A DNA stretch of 64,000 nt, from positions 1,566,303-1,630,302 of the forward strand of contig NZ_LN999828.1 in the NCBI RefSeq assembly GCF_001517625.2, in the 5' to 3' direction. Shown here one piece after another: positions 15,523 through 23,090 of the stretch (position 1 is its first letter; every line of letters starts with the position of its first letter). Origin of the DNA: Clostridium sp. AT4. GTDB taxonomy: Bacteria; Bacillota; Clostridia; Lachnospirales; Lachnospiraceae. The translations under genes were made by a program, and so were the position numbers. The notes beneath the pieces were generated by a model that was not told the DNA's origin, made no database searches, and saw only the letters and a program-made list of their open reading frames with translations.

Positions 15523-16806
15523 CTATTCTTCTATAAACGAATGGCTCATAATATAAAATTCATCCTGGCTAGGCTGATATTTCTTTTCCATCTTTTCCAG
15601 AGTACCATCATATTTCTGTGCCTCTTCTTCACTGATTGCCATCACCGGGCTGTCCTGGTAAATCCATTTGTGTCCGTCAAGAGCGCCGGGAATCAGTTCC
15701 CTTACCATCATTGCAGAAGGATATTTTCCATTTTCCGTACCTACATTGTATTTTTTGCAGCTCTTAAAGCCGCACCCCACATAATTGACCGGGCTTCCAA
15801 ATATCACCACTGTGTCATATCCAAGCTTAACAGCCCTTTCAAAGGAATGTTCGATCAGCTTTCTGCCATAGCCCCTTCTCTGATAACCAGGCTTAATGCA
15901 GACCGGGCCAAAGGTCAAAATCTCCTTTTTATTTCCTTCTTCATCCAAAAGCCATGCTTTTGTGTACATGATATTTCCTATTACAGTTCCATTTAACTCC
16001 AGGACAAAGTCCAGCTCCGGTATAAAATCCTCATGTTCCCGCATAATATGCACCAGATAATGCTCGACGCATCCGGGAACATACATATTGTAAAAGGCTT
16101 CTCTTGTGATCTGCTCAACGATTGCGTAGTCTGCTTTCTCTTCATTTCTGATATTGATCATTTCCTGCATTCTTGCTTCCTCCTCAGGCAATAAATATTT
16201 GCGAAAAAAATCATCCATCTGCTTCTCGTAGACGGCTTCCATCTCTTCTTTATCTTTCTTACGTCCAGTCCTGTCGGCCATGTTTAGTAACAAATAAAAC
16301 GGCGCATAAAACTCAACTGCCAGCTGTCTGGGCTCTTTTTTTATAAGCTTGTCATGTATTATCATTTCACGAAAAATATCTTCTATGTAAGTTAGCGGAC
16401 CGTCTGTTAAAACCTTTTCATACAATGTGCCTGCTTCTGTGATTTTATACTGTTCGAGGGTCAGCATTTCCTGAAAATTGCAGGCAGTTTCATCCATACT
16501 CCAATAATGAAACTGGGAAAGCATATACTCCTTCAGGCTTTTGGGAGATACATCTGAAAAGGAATCTGGCATTTCGGAAAACTCCTTTTCAGGGACGCCG
16601 CTTTTTCTGGAGCGTTCTGCATCCAGTTCACAGACATATGTAAAAATAGAATCAAAGATATCTCTTTTATTTTTGTAATGCTTATATAATGCGCCTTTTG
16701 TCATGCCCAGAGTCCCTGCAATCTGGCTGACTGAAACTGCTTCGTAGCCCTTTACGGCAAATAATCCCAGCGCAGCTTTTAAAATACTTTCTTTTGTGTC
16801 CGTCAT
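15523..16806 (-). CDS. TetR-type regulator fused to a GNAT acetyltransferase
   Basis: The ATG at 16806 follows GGAGGT by seven bases and gives 427 residues. Residues 1-60 are a TetR helix-turn-helix (ILKAALGLFAVKGYEAVSVS, GMTKGALYKHYKNKRDIFD). Residues 60-215 are a TetR-like ligand and dimer domain. From residue 216 (MINIRNEEKADYAIVEQ) there follows a complete 212-residue GNAT domain with the acetyl-CoA motif PGYQRRGYGRKLI. No stop separates the parts, so both are one polypeptide. GNATs of this subtype normally stand alone. A near-palindrome at 16823-16838 suggests autorepression. Acetylation substrate unknown. Confidence 0.82.
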   Translation of the reverse strand: MTDTKESILKAALGLFAVKGYEAVSVSQIAGTLGMTKGALYKHYKNKRDIFDSIFTYVCELDAERSRKSGVPEKEFSEMPDSFSDVSPKSLKEYMLSQFHYWSMDETACNFQEMLTLEQYKITEAGTLYEKVLTDGPLTYIEDIFREMIIHDKLIKKEPRQLAVEFYAPFYLLLNMADRTGRKKDKEEMEAVYEKQMDDFFRKYLLPEEEARMQEMINIRNEEKADYAIVEQITREAFYNMYVPGCVEHYLVHIMREHEDFIPELDFVLELNGTVIGNIMYTKAWLLDEEGNKKEILTFGPVCIKPGYQRRGYGRKLIEHSFERAVKLGYDTVVIFGSPVNYVGCGFKSCKKYNVGTENGKYPSAMMVRELIPGALDGHKWIYQDSPVMAISEEEAQKYDGTLEKMEKKYQPSQDEFYIMSHSFIEE

Positions 16807-16822
16807 AGTAAGACCTCCAGAA

Positions 16823-16838
16823 GTGAACGATTGTTTAC
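16823..16838. promoter_or_regulatory. candidate TetR-type operator
   Basis: GTGAACGATTGTTTAC is a 16-bp dyad with six of eight matching positions per half. It lies directly downstream (minus strand) of a TTGACA at 16840-16845 and 17 bases in front of the TetR-GNAT start, the usual place of an autoregulatory operator. Confidence 0.6.
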
Positions 16839-16944
16839 TTGTCAAGGCTATTTTATCTACCCTTTCCATCCTTTCAGGCAACAAAAAAGACCACCCCTCC
16901 AAAAGCCGCTGTATGCGTCCTTTGCTTAGATGATCTCTCTTCAT

Positions 16945-17302
16945 GTGTGAGCAAAACGATAAGCCGGGTTATGTCGTTGGATGGCCATCTATCTAGAACT
17001 GCTGTCGCCAGTAGTCTCAAGCAACCTACCCGGAAGCTGACGGGCCGCCATATGCTTCCTGTTTGGTCTTGCTTCGAGTGGGGTTTACATGTGCCCCGCC
17101 TGTTACCAGCCGGGCGGTAGTCTCTTACACTGCCCTTCCACCCTTACCTGCCTGCTTTCGCAGGCTGGCGGTATATTTCTGTTGCACTGTCCCTGGAGTC
17201 GCCTCCGCCAGACGTTATCTGGCACCCTGCCCTGTGAAGCCCGGACTTTCCTCTCCTGCGGCCTTTCGGTATCGCAGCAGCGGCCATCTGTCTTACTCAC
17301 AA
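16945..17302 (-). ncRNA. rnpB: RNase P RNA, class A
   Basis: Read on the minus strand the sequence contains the universal RNase P RNA blocks in order: GAGGAAAGTCCGGGCTTCAC near the 5' end (P4 strand), CAGGGTGCCAGATAACGTC, AACAGAAATATACCGCC, GGTAAGGGTGGAAGGGCAG, GTAAGAGACTACCG, and near the 3' end GACATAACCCGGCTTATCG. GTGAG at the 5' end and CTCAC at the 3' end close helix P1. The length, about 358 nt, fits class A. It is the catalytic subunit that matures tRNA 5' ends. Ends are accurate to a few bases. Confidence 0.96.
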
Positions 17303-17309
17303 CTATGGT

Positions 17310-17338
17310 AGTTTAACACAAAACCGGCGGCATGTCCA
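17310..17338 (-). promoter_or_regulatory. promoter of rnpB
   Basis: Minus-strand TGGACA (17333-17338) and TAAACT (17310-17315) with a 17-bp spacer place the start at about 17303, matching the predicted 5' end of RNase P RNA. Confidence 0.75.
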
Positions 17339-17398
17339 GTTTTTGAGAATTTTTCTTCAACTCATTTTTCCTGAATTGGAAAATTATACAAAAACCAG

Positions 17399-17427
17399 TT
17401 GACCTCCCCTTCTGTTAATGCTACAAT
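17399..17427 (+). promoter_or_regulatory. sigma-A promoter of the yedE operon
   Basis: TTGACC (17399-17404) and TACAAT (17422-17427) with a 17-bp spacer, about 140 bases upstream of the yedE ATG. Confidence 0.78.
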
Positions 17428-17433
17428 TTAATC

Positions 17434-17520
17434 AGAAAAAGGAATACGCAGTTGGAGCTTCCTAAATGTTTCAGTAAAAGCCGGCTCGGCCACCGTCCCA
17501 GAGTGGTCAGGCCGTTTTTT
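17434..17520 (+). promoter_or_regulatory. leader with intrinsic terminator upstream of yedE (attenuator or riboswitch candidate)
   Basis: Between the promoter and yedE the transcript can form a small hairpin (GGAAtacgcagttGGAGcTTCC region, 17441-17462) and then a strong terminator: CGGCC (17487-17491) with GGCCG (17510-17514), inner ACC/GGT pairs, and six T residues (17515-17520). A terminator inside a leader implies conditional read-through. I do not recognise a known riboswitch class, and no leader peptide is evident. Confidence 0.55.
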
Positions 17521-17567
17521 ATTGCCTGCGTTATTCTTTTTTAAATATAACGTTTGGAGGGAATGAA

Positions 17568-18629
17568 ATGAAAGAAACACTTAATTCAAAAAAGGGGCTG
17601 CTTGTATGGGGCGGCCTGCTGGGAGCCGTGGCTGTATGGCTGGCTATTATGGGAAATCCCGGAAATATGGCATTTTGTATCGCCTGCTTTATCCGCGACA
17701 TTGCAGGCGCAGCCAAGCTGCACACGGCACCCATTGTACAATATATGCGCCCTGAAATCGCAGGTCTGATAGCCGGAGCTTTCATTATTTCCATGGCCAC
17801 CGGGGAATACCGCTCTACCGCCGGCTCCTCTCCCATGATCCGCTTTCTTTTGGGAATTATTACTATGATCGGCGCTCTGGTTTTTCTGGGATGTCCATTG
17901 CGCATGGTCATCCGTATGGCCGCCGGAGATCTGAATGCCTATATGGGACTGATTGGTTTTGTGCTGGGTGTAGGCACCGGCTGTATCTTTTTGAAAAAGG
18001 GCTTCAGTCTGGGACGATCCTTTGATACGAAAAAAGAAAACGGCTACATAATTCCTGCCATTTTCCTGAGTCTTCTGGTTTTAAGCATCGCTACTCCTCT
18101 TTTTGCAGCAAGTACAGAAGGTCCCGGAAGCCTTCATGCTCCCATCCTCGTATCCCTGGCAGCCGGTCTGATCTTCGGCGCCGCTGCTCAGAAAGCAAGA
18201 GCCTGCTTCGCAGGCGGTATCCGCGATGTGATCCTGATGAAAAACTTTGATCTTTTAAGTGTAATTGCCGGACTTTTTGGCGTAATGCTGGTTTACAACC
18301 TGGTATCCGGCAATTTTAAACCGGGATTTGAGGGCCAGCCTATTGCCCATGCAGAAACTCTCTGGAATATCCTTGGCACCTATACCGTAGGCTTTGCAGC
18401 CGTATTAGCCGGAGGCTGTCCTCTGCGCCAGCTGATTCTGGCAGGCCAGGGGTCTTCGGATGCCGCTGTTAATGTGCTTGGCATGCTGGTTGGTGCAGCC
18501 CTGTGCCACAACTTTGGCCTGGCTTCCAGCGGAACAGGAACCACGCCTGCGGGACGGATCATGTGTATCGTATGTATTGCGGTGCTCTTTGCTGTGGCTG
18601 CTTCCTGTATGAGAAGAACAAAAAAATAA
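17568..18629 (+). CDS. yedE: YedE/YeeE-family membrane transporter (putative selenium- or sulfur-related)
   Basis: A 353-residue protein with about nine to ten hydrophobic segments and two copies of the conserved YeeE/YedE Cys motif: FLGCPLRMVIRMAAGD near residue 107 and LAGGCPLRQLILAGQG near residue 282. A third Cys-containing segment is RACFAGGIRDVILM. Family members transport thiosulfate or are associated with selenium metabolism; those paired with a TusA-like protein are often named YedE. The TusA-like gene follows 26 bases downstream, so the pair would move a sulfur or selenium species across the membrane and hand it to TusA. The exact substrate cannot be read from sequence. Confidence 0.85.
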   Translation: MKETLNSKKGLLVWGGLLGAVAVWLAIMGNPGNMAFCIACFIRDIAGAAKLHTAPIVQYMRPEIAGLIAGAFIISMATGEYRSTAGSSPMIRFLLGIITMIGALVFLGCPLRMVIRMAAGDLNAYMGLIGFVLGVGTGCIFLKKGFSLGRSFDTKKENGYIIPAIFLSLLVLSIATPLFAASTEGPGSLHAPILVSLAAGLIFGAAAQKARACFAGGIRDVILMKNFDLLSVIAGLFGVMLVYNLVSGNFKPGFEGQPIAHAETLWNILGTYTVGFAAVLAGGCPLRQLILAGQGSSDAAVNVLGMLVGAALCHNFGLASSGTGTTPAGRIMCIVCIAVLFAVAASCMRRTKK

Positions 18630-18655
18630 TTCTTAAAAAGGAGATGATAAAATTT

Positions 18656-18862
18656 ATGAAAGAAATAGATGTAAGAGGGCTTTCCTGCCCGGAGCCGGTG
18701 CTGATTGTAATGGATGAAATGGATGCTGCTCCAAAGGAGCCTCTGGCTGTTCTGTCGGATGCAGCCCACACCAGAGATAATCTTTTAAAGCTGGCTCATG
18801 AATATCACAGAGAAGCCTCCACAGAAATGCGGGGAAAGGATTATGTGATTACCATCCGCTGA
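18656..18862 (+). CDS. TusA/YedF-type sulfurtransferase
   Basis: This 68-residue protein has the SirA/TusA fold signature with the reactive cysteine in RGLSCPEPV (Cys11). It begins at the ATG at 18656 behind AAGGAGATG (18639 onwards) and immediately follows yedE. TusA-like proteins carry persulfide, or possibly selenide, between partner enzymes in the cytosol. The genetic pairing with YedE suggests that it receives the imported species. Its 3' end overlaps the convergent patatin-like gene by 14 bases. Confidence 0.85.
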   Translation: MKEIDVRGLSCPEPVLIVMDEMDAAPKEPLAVLSDAAHTRDNLLKLAHEYHREASTEMRGKDYVITIR

Positions 18863-19748
18863 CATCATGACCTGCCGTCTGAAGTGCTTTTTGGATGGCA
18901 GGCATGTTTCTTTTCGTATACTCATATGCCAGTTTTACGGAATCTTCCATCGTTTCAAAGGTAAGAAGCCCTGCTCCGGGAGGCTGGGGCGGCGTTAAAA
19001 GAACCGTTTCTCCCCGCGAGCCGCAGTCCTTTAAACGGCGGCTCATAATGGAAAAGGAGTGGGTCAAAATCTCCGGAAGAGACACATCTGAAGGCGGTTC
19101 ATAAACACTTCCCACATCTACCGCCACCACAGAGACTGCACCGGCCTTTCTTAAAAGCTCCACCGGAAGGCTGGCCGCCACTCCCCCGTCTACCAGCAGC
19201 CGGCTTCCCTGCCGTCTTGGTGCAAAAACCCCGGGAAAGCTGGCACTTGCCATCATCGCCTGGCTGATCCGGCCTTCCCATTCCCACTGCACATGGGACG
19301 CCTTCTGTGGGCGCTCTGCATTGGTAAACGCTATGATATCTCCGGAATTTAAGTCAACGGCCGGAATCACCAGCGGAAGACACGCCTCATCCATGTTTTT
19401 TCCTTCTGTCAGACTGTAAAAATATGCCTGAAGCCGGTTTCCTTTTAAAAGGCCTGAAAGGGTAAGTCTGCGTCCTGAAAGAAGCCTTGGGAGCAATGAT
19501 GCCAAAGCTCCGTACTGAGGATCCAGATAAAATCTTCCCCTGCGGGACAGGTGGCTCACGACTGCTTCCAATTCGGAGGCACCCAGTCCACAGGCATACA
19601 GCCCTGCTGCCAGCGCACCTGCGCTGGTTCCGCTGATCCAGGAAGGGATCATTCCCTCCTCTTCCAGTGCTTTTAAAACACCCGCATGAGATGCTCCTCT
19701 GGCTCCTCCTCCGGAAAGGGCCAGGCCATATACAATCCTTTCTGCCAT
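18849..19748 (-). CDS. patatin-like phospholipase
   Basis: A 299-residue patatin-domain protein. The oxyanion-hole motif is GGGARG (residues 12-17), the nucleophile elbow is GTSAG (Ser42), and the catalytic aspartate lies in LVDGGVAASLP. It resembles the bacterial RssA/YlbK group of predicted acyl-ester hydrolases acting on membrane lipids. No signal peptide is visible. It lies downstream of the zinc cluster on the same strand but is separated from it by a terminator hairpin (19786-19819), so it probably has its own transcript. Substrate unknown. Confidence 0.87.
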   Translation of the reverse strand: MAERIVYGLALSGGGARGASHAGVLKALEEEGMIPSWISGTSAGALAAGLYACGLGASELEAVVSHLSRRGRFYLDPQYGALASLLPRLLSGRRLTLSGLLKGNRLQAYFYSLTEGKNMDEACLPLVIPAVDLNSGDIIAFTNAERPQKASHVQWEWEGRISQAMMASASFPGVFAPRRQGSRLLVDGGVAASLPVELLRKAGAVSVVAVDVGSVYEPPSDVSLPEILTHSFSIMSRRLKDCGSRGETVLLTPPQPPGAGLLTFETMEDSVKLAYEYTKRNMPAIQKALQTAGHDVSGW

Positions 19749-19785
19749 TCTTTTCCCTTTTGCAGCCGTTCTTATCTATAAAATA

Positions 19786-19819
19786 TGAGGATACCGGCCT
19801 TTCTGAGCCAGTATCCTCA
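19786..19819 (-). terminator. terminator downstream of the COG0523 gene pair
   Basis: TGAGGATACCGGC (19786-19798) pairs with GCCAGTATCCTCA (19807-19819) with one mismatch, followed on the minus strand by TATTTTATA. It closes the transcript of the two COG0523 genes. Confidence 0.75.
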
Positions 19820-19842
19820 CAAATGATATCTTTATAAATCTT

Positions 19843-20802
19843 TTAAAACTGCACAATATCCTTAATCTCTGCAGCCGGTTCCACATTTTCACCATAGAGG
19901 ACCGGGCCTTCGCCGTGGTAATCCTTCTGATATTCGATTCCCACCTTGGCCCGAACCTTTATCCACTGCTTGGTGCGGTATTTTTCTGCATCCTTCCATT
20001 TGCACATAAAGCCAAGGAATGTCATATCGGCCTCACAGCAGGTCATAGCCATACGGCCCGGAACGAACTGTCCCTTCGGGAACTTGGGAGATTTTAATAC
20101 CATAGCTGTAAACTCTACCGTTTTTCCCTGATACCGCTCCGGCTGATCCATGCAGTCAATATACCAGATTCCGTAATCCTCCGGCTTGATTTCAATTACA
20201 TCCGCATTGATATCATAGGGAAGATCCTCTTCCAGAGTGGCCTGTTCGATCTCACCCTCTGCATCCTCCAGCACGATCTCGCTGTCCCGGCTCATGGCTC
20301 GGATGGTCCGGCGGTAAGAGGTAAGCTTTTCATCCGAAATCCCATCACAGCGGTTCATGATTACAAGCTCGGAACCGCGAAGCATTGCTCCTAACAGGGG
20401 CTTCATGTTCTGAACATACAGATCAAAGGTGGATCCGTCAATAATTGTGATCTGCTGGTAGATGGACCAGTCCTCAGGAAGCTTTAACTCATCCTGATTC
20501 CACATGCCGTTCCACTCCATGATCACCCGTTCCGGACGGTAGATCACCTCTAATTCGTTCAGGTATTCCGGAGTCAGCTTGGAAAAATCGTCTACATAAA
20601 CAACGGCCGTCCGATTTTTCTTAAGCTTTTTCTCGTCATACTCCGTATCTCCCTCTTCGCAGACAATCAGCAGCGTTTTTCCTTCTGTCTGAAAATAGTC
20701 CTGCTCCATGGTAAATTCCAGAAACTGGGTCTTTCCGGCTTCCAGAAACCCATTGATCAAAAAGAGAGGCATTACATTATCTTCAATTTCATTTCCCATC
20801 AT
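19843..20802 (-). CDS. COG0523-type GTPase fused to a DUF1980 (YcgQ-like) C-terminal domain
   Basis: The ATG at 20802 is chosen because AAAGAGG lies five bases upstream; it follows the stop of the first COG0523 gene by ten bases. The 319-residue protein has a P-loop GFLEAGKTQF (residues 18-27) and an NRCD (150-153) in the place of the G4 motif, but no CxCC metal motif. From about residue 210 the sequence changes to a DUF1980/TIGR03943-like domain (YQGKTVEFTAMV, FVPGRMAMTCCEADMTFLGF, VLYGENVEP), normally found in separate YcgQ-type proteins. This suggests a metal-linked GTPase acting with the zinc genes upstream. Confidence 0.75.
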   Translation of the reverse strand: MMGNEIEDNVMPLFLINGFLEAGKTQFLEFTMEQDYFQTEGKTLLIVCEEGDTEYDEKKLKKNRTAVVYVDDFSKLTPEYLNELEVIYRPERVIMEWNGMWNQDELKLPEDWSIYQQITIIDGSTFDLYVQNMKPLLGAMLRGSELVIMNRCDGISDEKLTSYRRTIRAMSRDSEIVLEDAEGEIEQATLEEDLPYDINADVIEIKPEDYGIWYIDCMDQPERYQGKTVEFTAMVLKSPKFPKGQFVPGRMAMTCCEADMTFLGFMCKWKDAEKYRTKQWIKVRAKVGIEYQKDYHGEGPVLYGENVEPAAEIKDIVQF

Positions 20803-20812
20803 ATCAACCTCT

Positions 20813-22015
20813 TTAGCCTCTTCCAAACAGGCTGTTCAATTCTTCTTCCTTTAAGCTGGCTCCGATGACACATACCTTACCGGTATAATCGGGACGGCCC
20901 TGGCGGATCTCATACTGCTGGGGAACCAGATCAAAGTACAGCCACTCTCCCGGATTTTCCGTAGGAAGCATTCCCTTTGCCCGCAGTACATCGCCAAATT
21001 CCTTTGTATCTGCCAGACGCTTTAAAATGTCCTCCAGCTGATCTCTGGTAACAGGAACAATCGTTTCCATGCCCCAGCTGGTAAATACTTCATCTGCATG
21101 ATGATGGTGATGATGCTCATGATCGTGACAGCCGCAGGTGCAGTCCCCGCCATGGTCATGATGGTGCTCATGGCCCTCGTGGTCATGGTGATGGTCGTGA
21201 CAGCCGCACTCTTCGTCGTGATGATGCTCATGCTCCTCGTGGTCATGGTGGTGCTCATGTTCCTCATGATCGTGCTCATGGCAGCCGCAGGTGCAGTCTT
21301 CGCCGTGGTGATGATGGTGCTCATGGCCTTCGTGGTCATGGTGATGGTCATGGCAGCCGCATTCCTCGTCGTGATGGTGATGCTCTCTCACCTCTGCCAT
21401 CAGATCATCCAGCATGGTATCGCGCTTCTCAATAATTTCTAATAACTGGTCTCCGCCCAGCTCTCCCAGAGGAGTTGTCACAACGGCTGCCTTTGGATTT
21501 TTCTCACGAATCTGCTCCACATCCTTCTGGATCTTGGCCGGGTCTGTGATATCAGTACGGCTCAAAACAATGGTACCTGCATTTTCAATCTGATTATTGA
21601 AAAATTCACCGAAGTTTTTCATATACATTTTGCACTTTGCCGCATCCACAATGGTAACCGCGCTGTTTAAGGCCACATCCATATCTGCAGATACGTCAAT
21701 TACAGCTTTCATAACATCAGACAGCTTTCCTACGCCGGAGGGCTCGATGATGATACGGTCCGGCTTATAGGTCGTCAGCACCTCTGCCAGAGATTTTCCA
21801 AAATCTCCCACCAGGGAACAGCAGATACAGCCGGAATTCATCTCACGGATCTCAATGCCAGAATCCTTTAAAAATCCGCCATCGATTCCGATCTCTCCGA
21901 ACTCATTTTCGATCAGCACAACCTGTTCGCCGGAAATGGCTTCCTGCAAAAGCTTCTTAATAAATGTAGTCTTTCCGGCTCCAAGGAAACCGGAGATAAT
22001 ATCAATCTTTGTCAT
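20813..22015 (-). CDS. COG0523 (CobW-like) zinc metallochaperone GTPase with His-rich insert
   Basis: The 400-residue protein has GTPase motifs GFLGAGKTT (9-17), ENEFGE (36-41), EPSGVGK (91-97) and SRTD (152-155), and the metal-binding CICC (63-66). A CobW C-terminal domain starts near 310. Between residues 212 and 306 lies a long His/Cys/Asp-rich insert with two copies, 51 residues apart, of the block starting EECGCHDHHHDHEG and ending DCTCGCH. COG0523 proteins of this type deliver zinc to client proteins under limitation. The location after znuB and before a second COG0523 gene supports a zinc role. Metal specificity is inferred. Confidence 0.88.
   Translation of the reverse strand: MTKIDIISGFLGAGKTTFIKKLLQEAISGEQVVLIENEFGEIGIDGGFLKDSGIEIREMNSGCICCSLVGDFGKSLAEVLTTYKPDRIIIEPSGVGKLSDVMKAVIDVSADMDVALNSAVTIVDAAKCKMYMKNFGEFFNNQIENAGTIVLSRTDITDPAKIQKDVEQIREKNPKAAVVTTPLGELGGDQLLEIIEKRDTMLDDLMAEVREHHHHDEECGCHDHHHDHEGHEHHHHHGEDCTCGCHEHDHEEHEHHHDHEEHEHHHDEECGCHDHHHDHEGHEHHHDHGGDCTCGCHDHEHHHHHHADEVFTSWGMETIVPVTRDQLEDILKRLADTKEFGDVLRAKGMLPTENPGEWLYFDLVPQQYEIRQGRPDYTGKVCVIGASLKEEELNSLFGRG
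21098..21382 (-). repeat. tandemly duplicated His-codon repeat within the COG0523 gene
   Basis: This in-frame region encodes residues 212-306 and is dominated by CAT/CAC, GAC/GAT and TGC/TGT codons. A 153-bp unit is present twice (protein copies at about 217-247 and 268-298). Such a repeat can expand or contract by slippage. Confidence 0.75.
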
Positions 22016-22119
22016 TTTAATTTCTTCCTTCTTTCTACTGCAGTCACAGTCTTACCAACTAAATATTGTGGCACATCCCTCCGGGAATGTCAAGACAGCT
22101 GCTGCCATTTTTCCTTTTT

Positions 22120-22269
22120 GTAACAGTTCAGCATTGCATCTTCTTGCCCGCTTACAGCGGACAAGAAGCATCGGGCGTCCGCCCTATGAAGATTCAGGCA
22201 GAAAAGTTCTTATGAAAGCAAGCTTTCAACGCTTTTTCTGCCTGAATCTTCGCATGGCTGAACTGTTAC
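22120..22269. repeat. 150-bp palindromic multi-hairpin element with 13-bp terminal inverted repeats
   Basis: GTAACAGTTCAGC (22120-22132) is exactly mirrored by GCTGAACTGTTAC (22257-22269). Inside are three more perfect or near-perfect hairpins: CTTCTTG/CAAGAAG (22140-22168) with inner CCGC/GCGG, GGGCGTCCGCCC (22173-22184), and an 18-bp stem GAAGATTCAGGCAGAAAA (22188-22205) with its complement (22234-22251) whose loop holds GAAAGCAAGCTTTC. It fills the gap between znuB and the COG0523 gene. It looks like a MITE or REP-type element, or a structured intercistronic RNA. Confidence 0.75.
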
Positions 22270-22271
22270 CC

Positions 22272-23090
22272 TTATTTTCTCCTCCCCAGCATCTGCCATG
22301 CGCCAAAGATCATAAAGGCAGCCAGATTTACCACCACCACGCTGGCTCCGGCAGGTGTGGAAAACTGATAGGATGCCATCATTCCCAACAGAAAGCACAC
22401 AAGGGATAAAAGCCCGGAAGAGATCATCACTCCTCCGAAGCTTTTAAATACGCGCATGGAGGTAAGACAGGGGAAAATCACCAGGCTGGAAATCAGCATG
22501 GCTCCCATCATCCGCATTCCCAGCACAATAGTAACCGCCGTAAGGACAGAAATCACCATATTGTAAAATCCCACGTTGACGCCTGTAGCCCTTGCAAAAT
22601 TTTCATCAAAGGTCACTGCAAACATCTGATTGTAGCAGATCACAAAAAGACCCAGCACCACAAGGCTCAGTACTACAGCCAGAGCCATATCCTCCTTTGT
22701 CATGGCTAAAATGCTTCCGAACATATAGCTGCTTACATCTGTGGTCATTCCTGTAGTAAGGGAGGTAACGATAATACCGATTGCCAGGGCGCTGGCTGAA
22801 ATCATGGCGATGGCAGCATCGCTTTTGATCCGGCTGTTTTCCGTGATCCGAAGAAGGAAAAAGGCCGCCAGCACTACAACCGGGATAGACACCTTAAGGG
22901 GCGACCAGCCCATTGCCAGGGCGATGGACAATGCTCCAAAGGAAACGTGGGACAGTCCGTCCCCGATCATGGAATAGCGTTTTAATACAAGGCTTACGCC
23001 TAAAAGGGACGCGCACAGAGAAACCAACATACCTCCCACCAGGGCGCGTACCAGAAAGGGATATGACAGCATTTCACTTAGTATGTTCAT
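22272..23090 (-). CDS. znuB: zinc ABC transporter permease
   Basis: The ATG at 23090 with AAAGGAGG eight bases upstream gives a 272-residue membrane protein of the ABC-3 family, with about seven to eight hydrophobic segments. Typical stretches are SLLGVSLVLKRYSMIGDGLSHVSF (split near residues 25-45) and VNVGFYNMVISVLTAVTIVLG. It overlaps the end of the ATPase gene by 17 bases. With ZnuA and ZnuC it forms a high-affinity importer for zinc or possibly manganese. The COG0523 genes downstream favour zinc. The palindromic element follows directly after its stop codon. Confidence 0.88.
   Translation of the reverse strand: MNILSEMLSYPFLVRALVGGMLVSLCASLLGVSLVLKRYSMIGDGLSHVSFGALSIALAMGWSPLKVSIPVVVLAAFFLLRITENSRIKSDAAIAMISASALAIGIIVTSLTTGMTTDVSSYMFGSILAMTKEDMALAVVLSLVVLGLFVICYNQMFAVTFDENFARATGVNVGFYNMVISVLTAVTIVLGMRMMGAMLISSLVIFPCLTSMRVFKSFGGVMISSGLLSLVCFLLGMMASYQFSTPAGASVVVVNLAAFMIFGAWQMLGRRK

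Noticed and set aside
21098-21442. Met/Val-rich plus-strand frame opposite the His-rich region
   Set aside because: It is the antisense of His-codon repeats, which automatically gives Met/Val codons.
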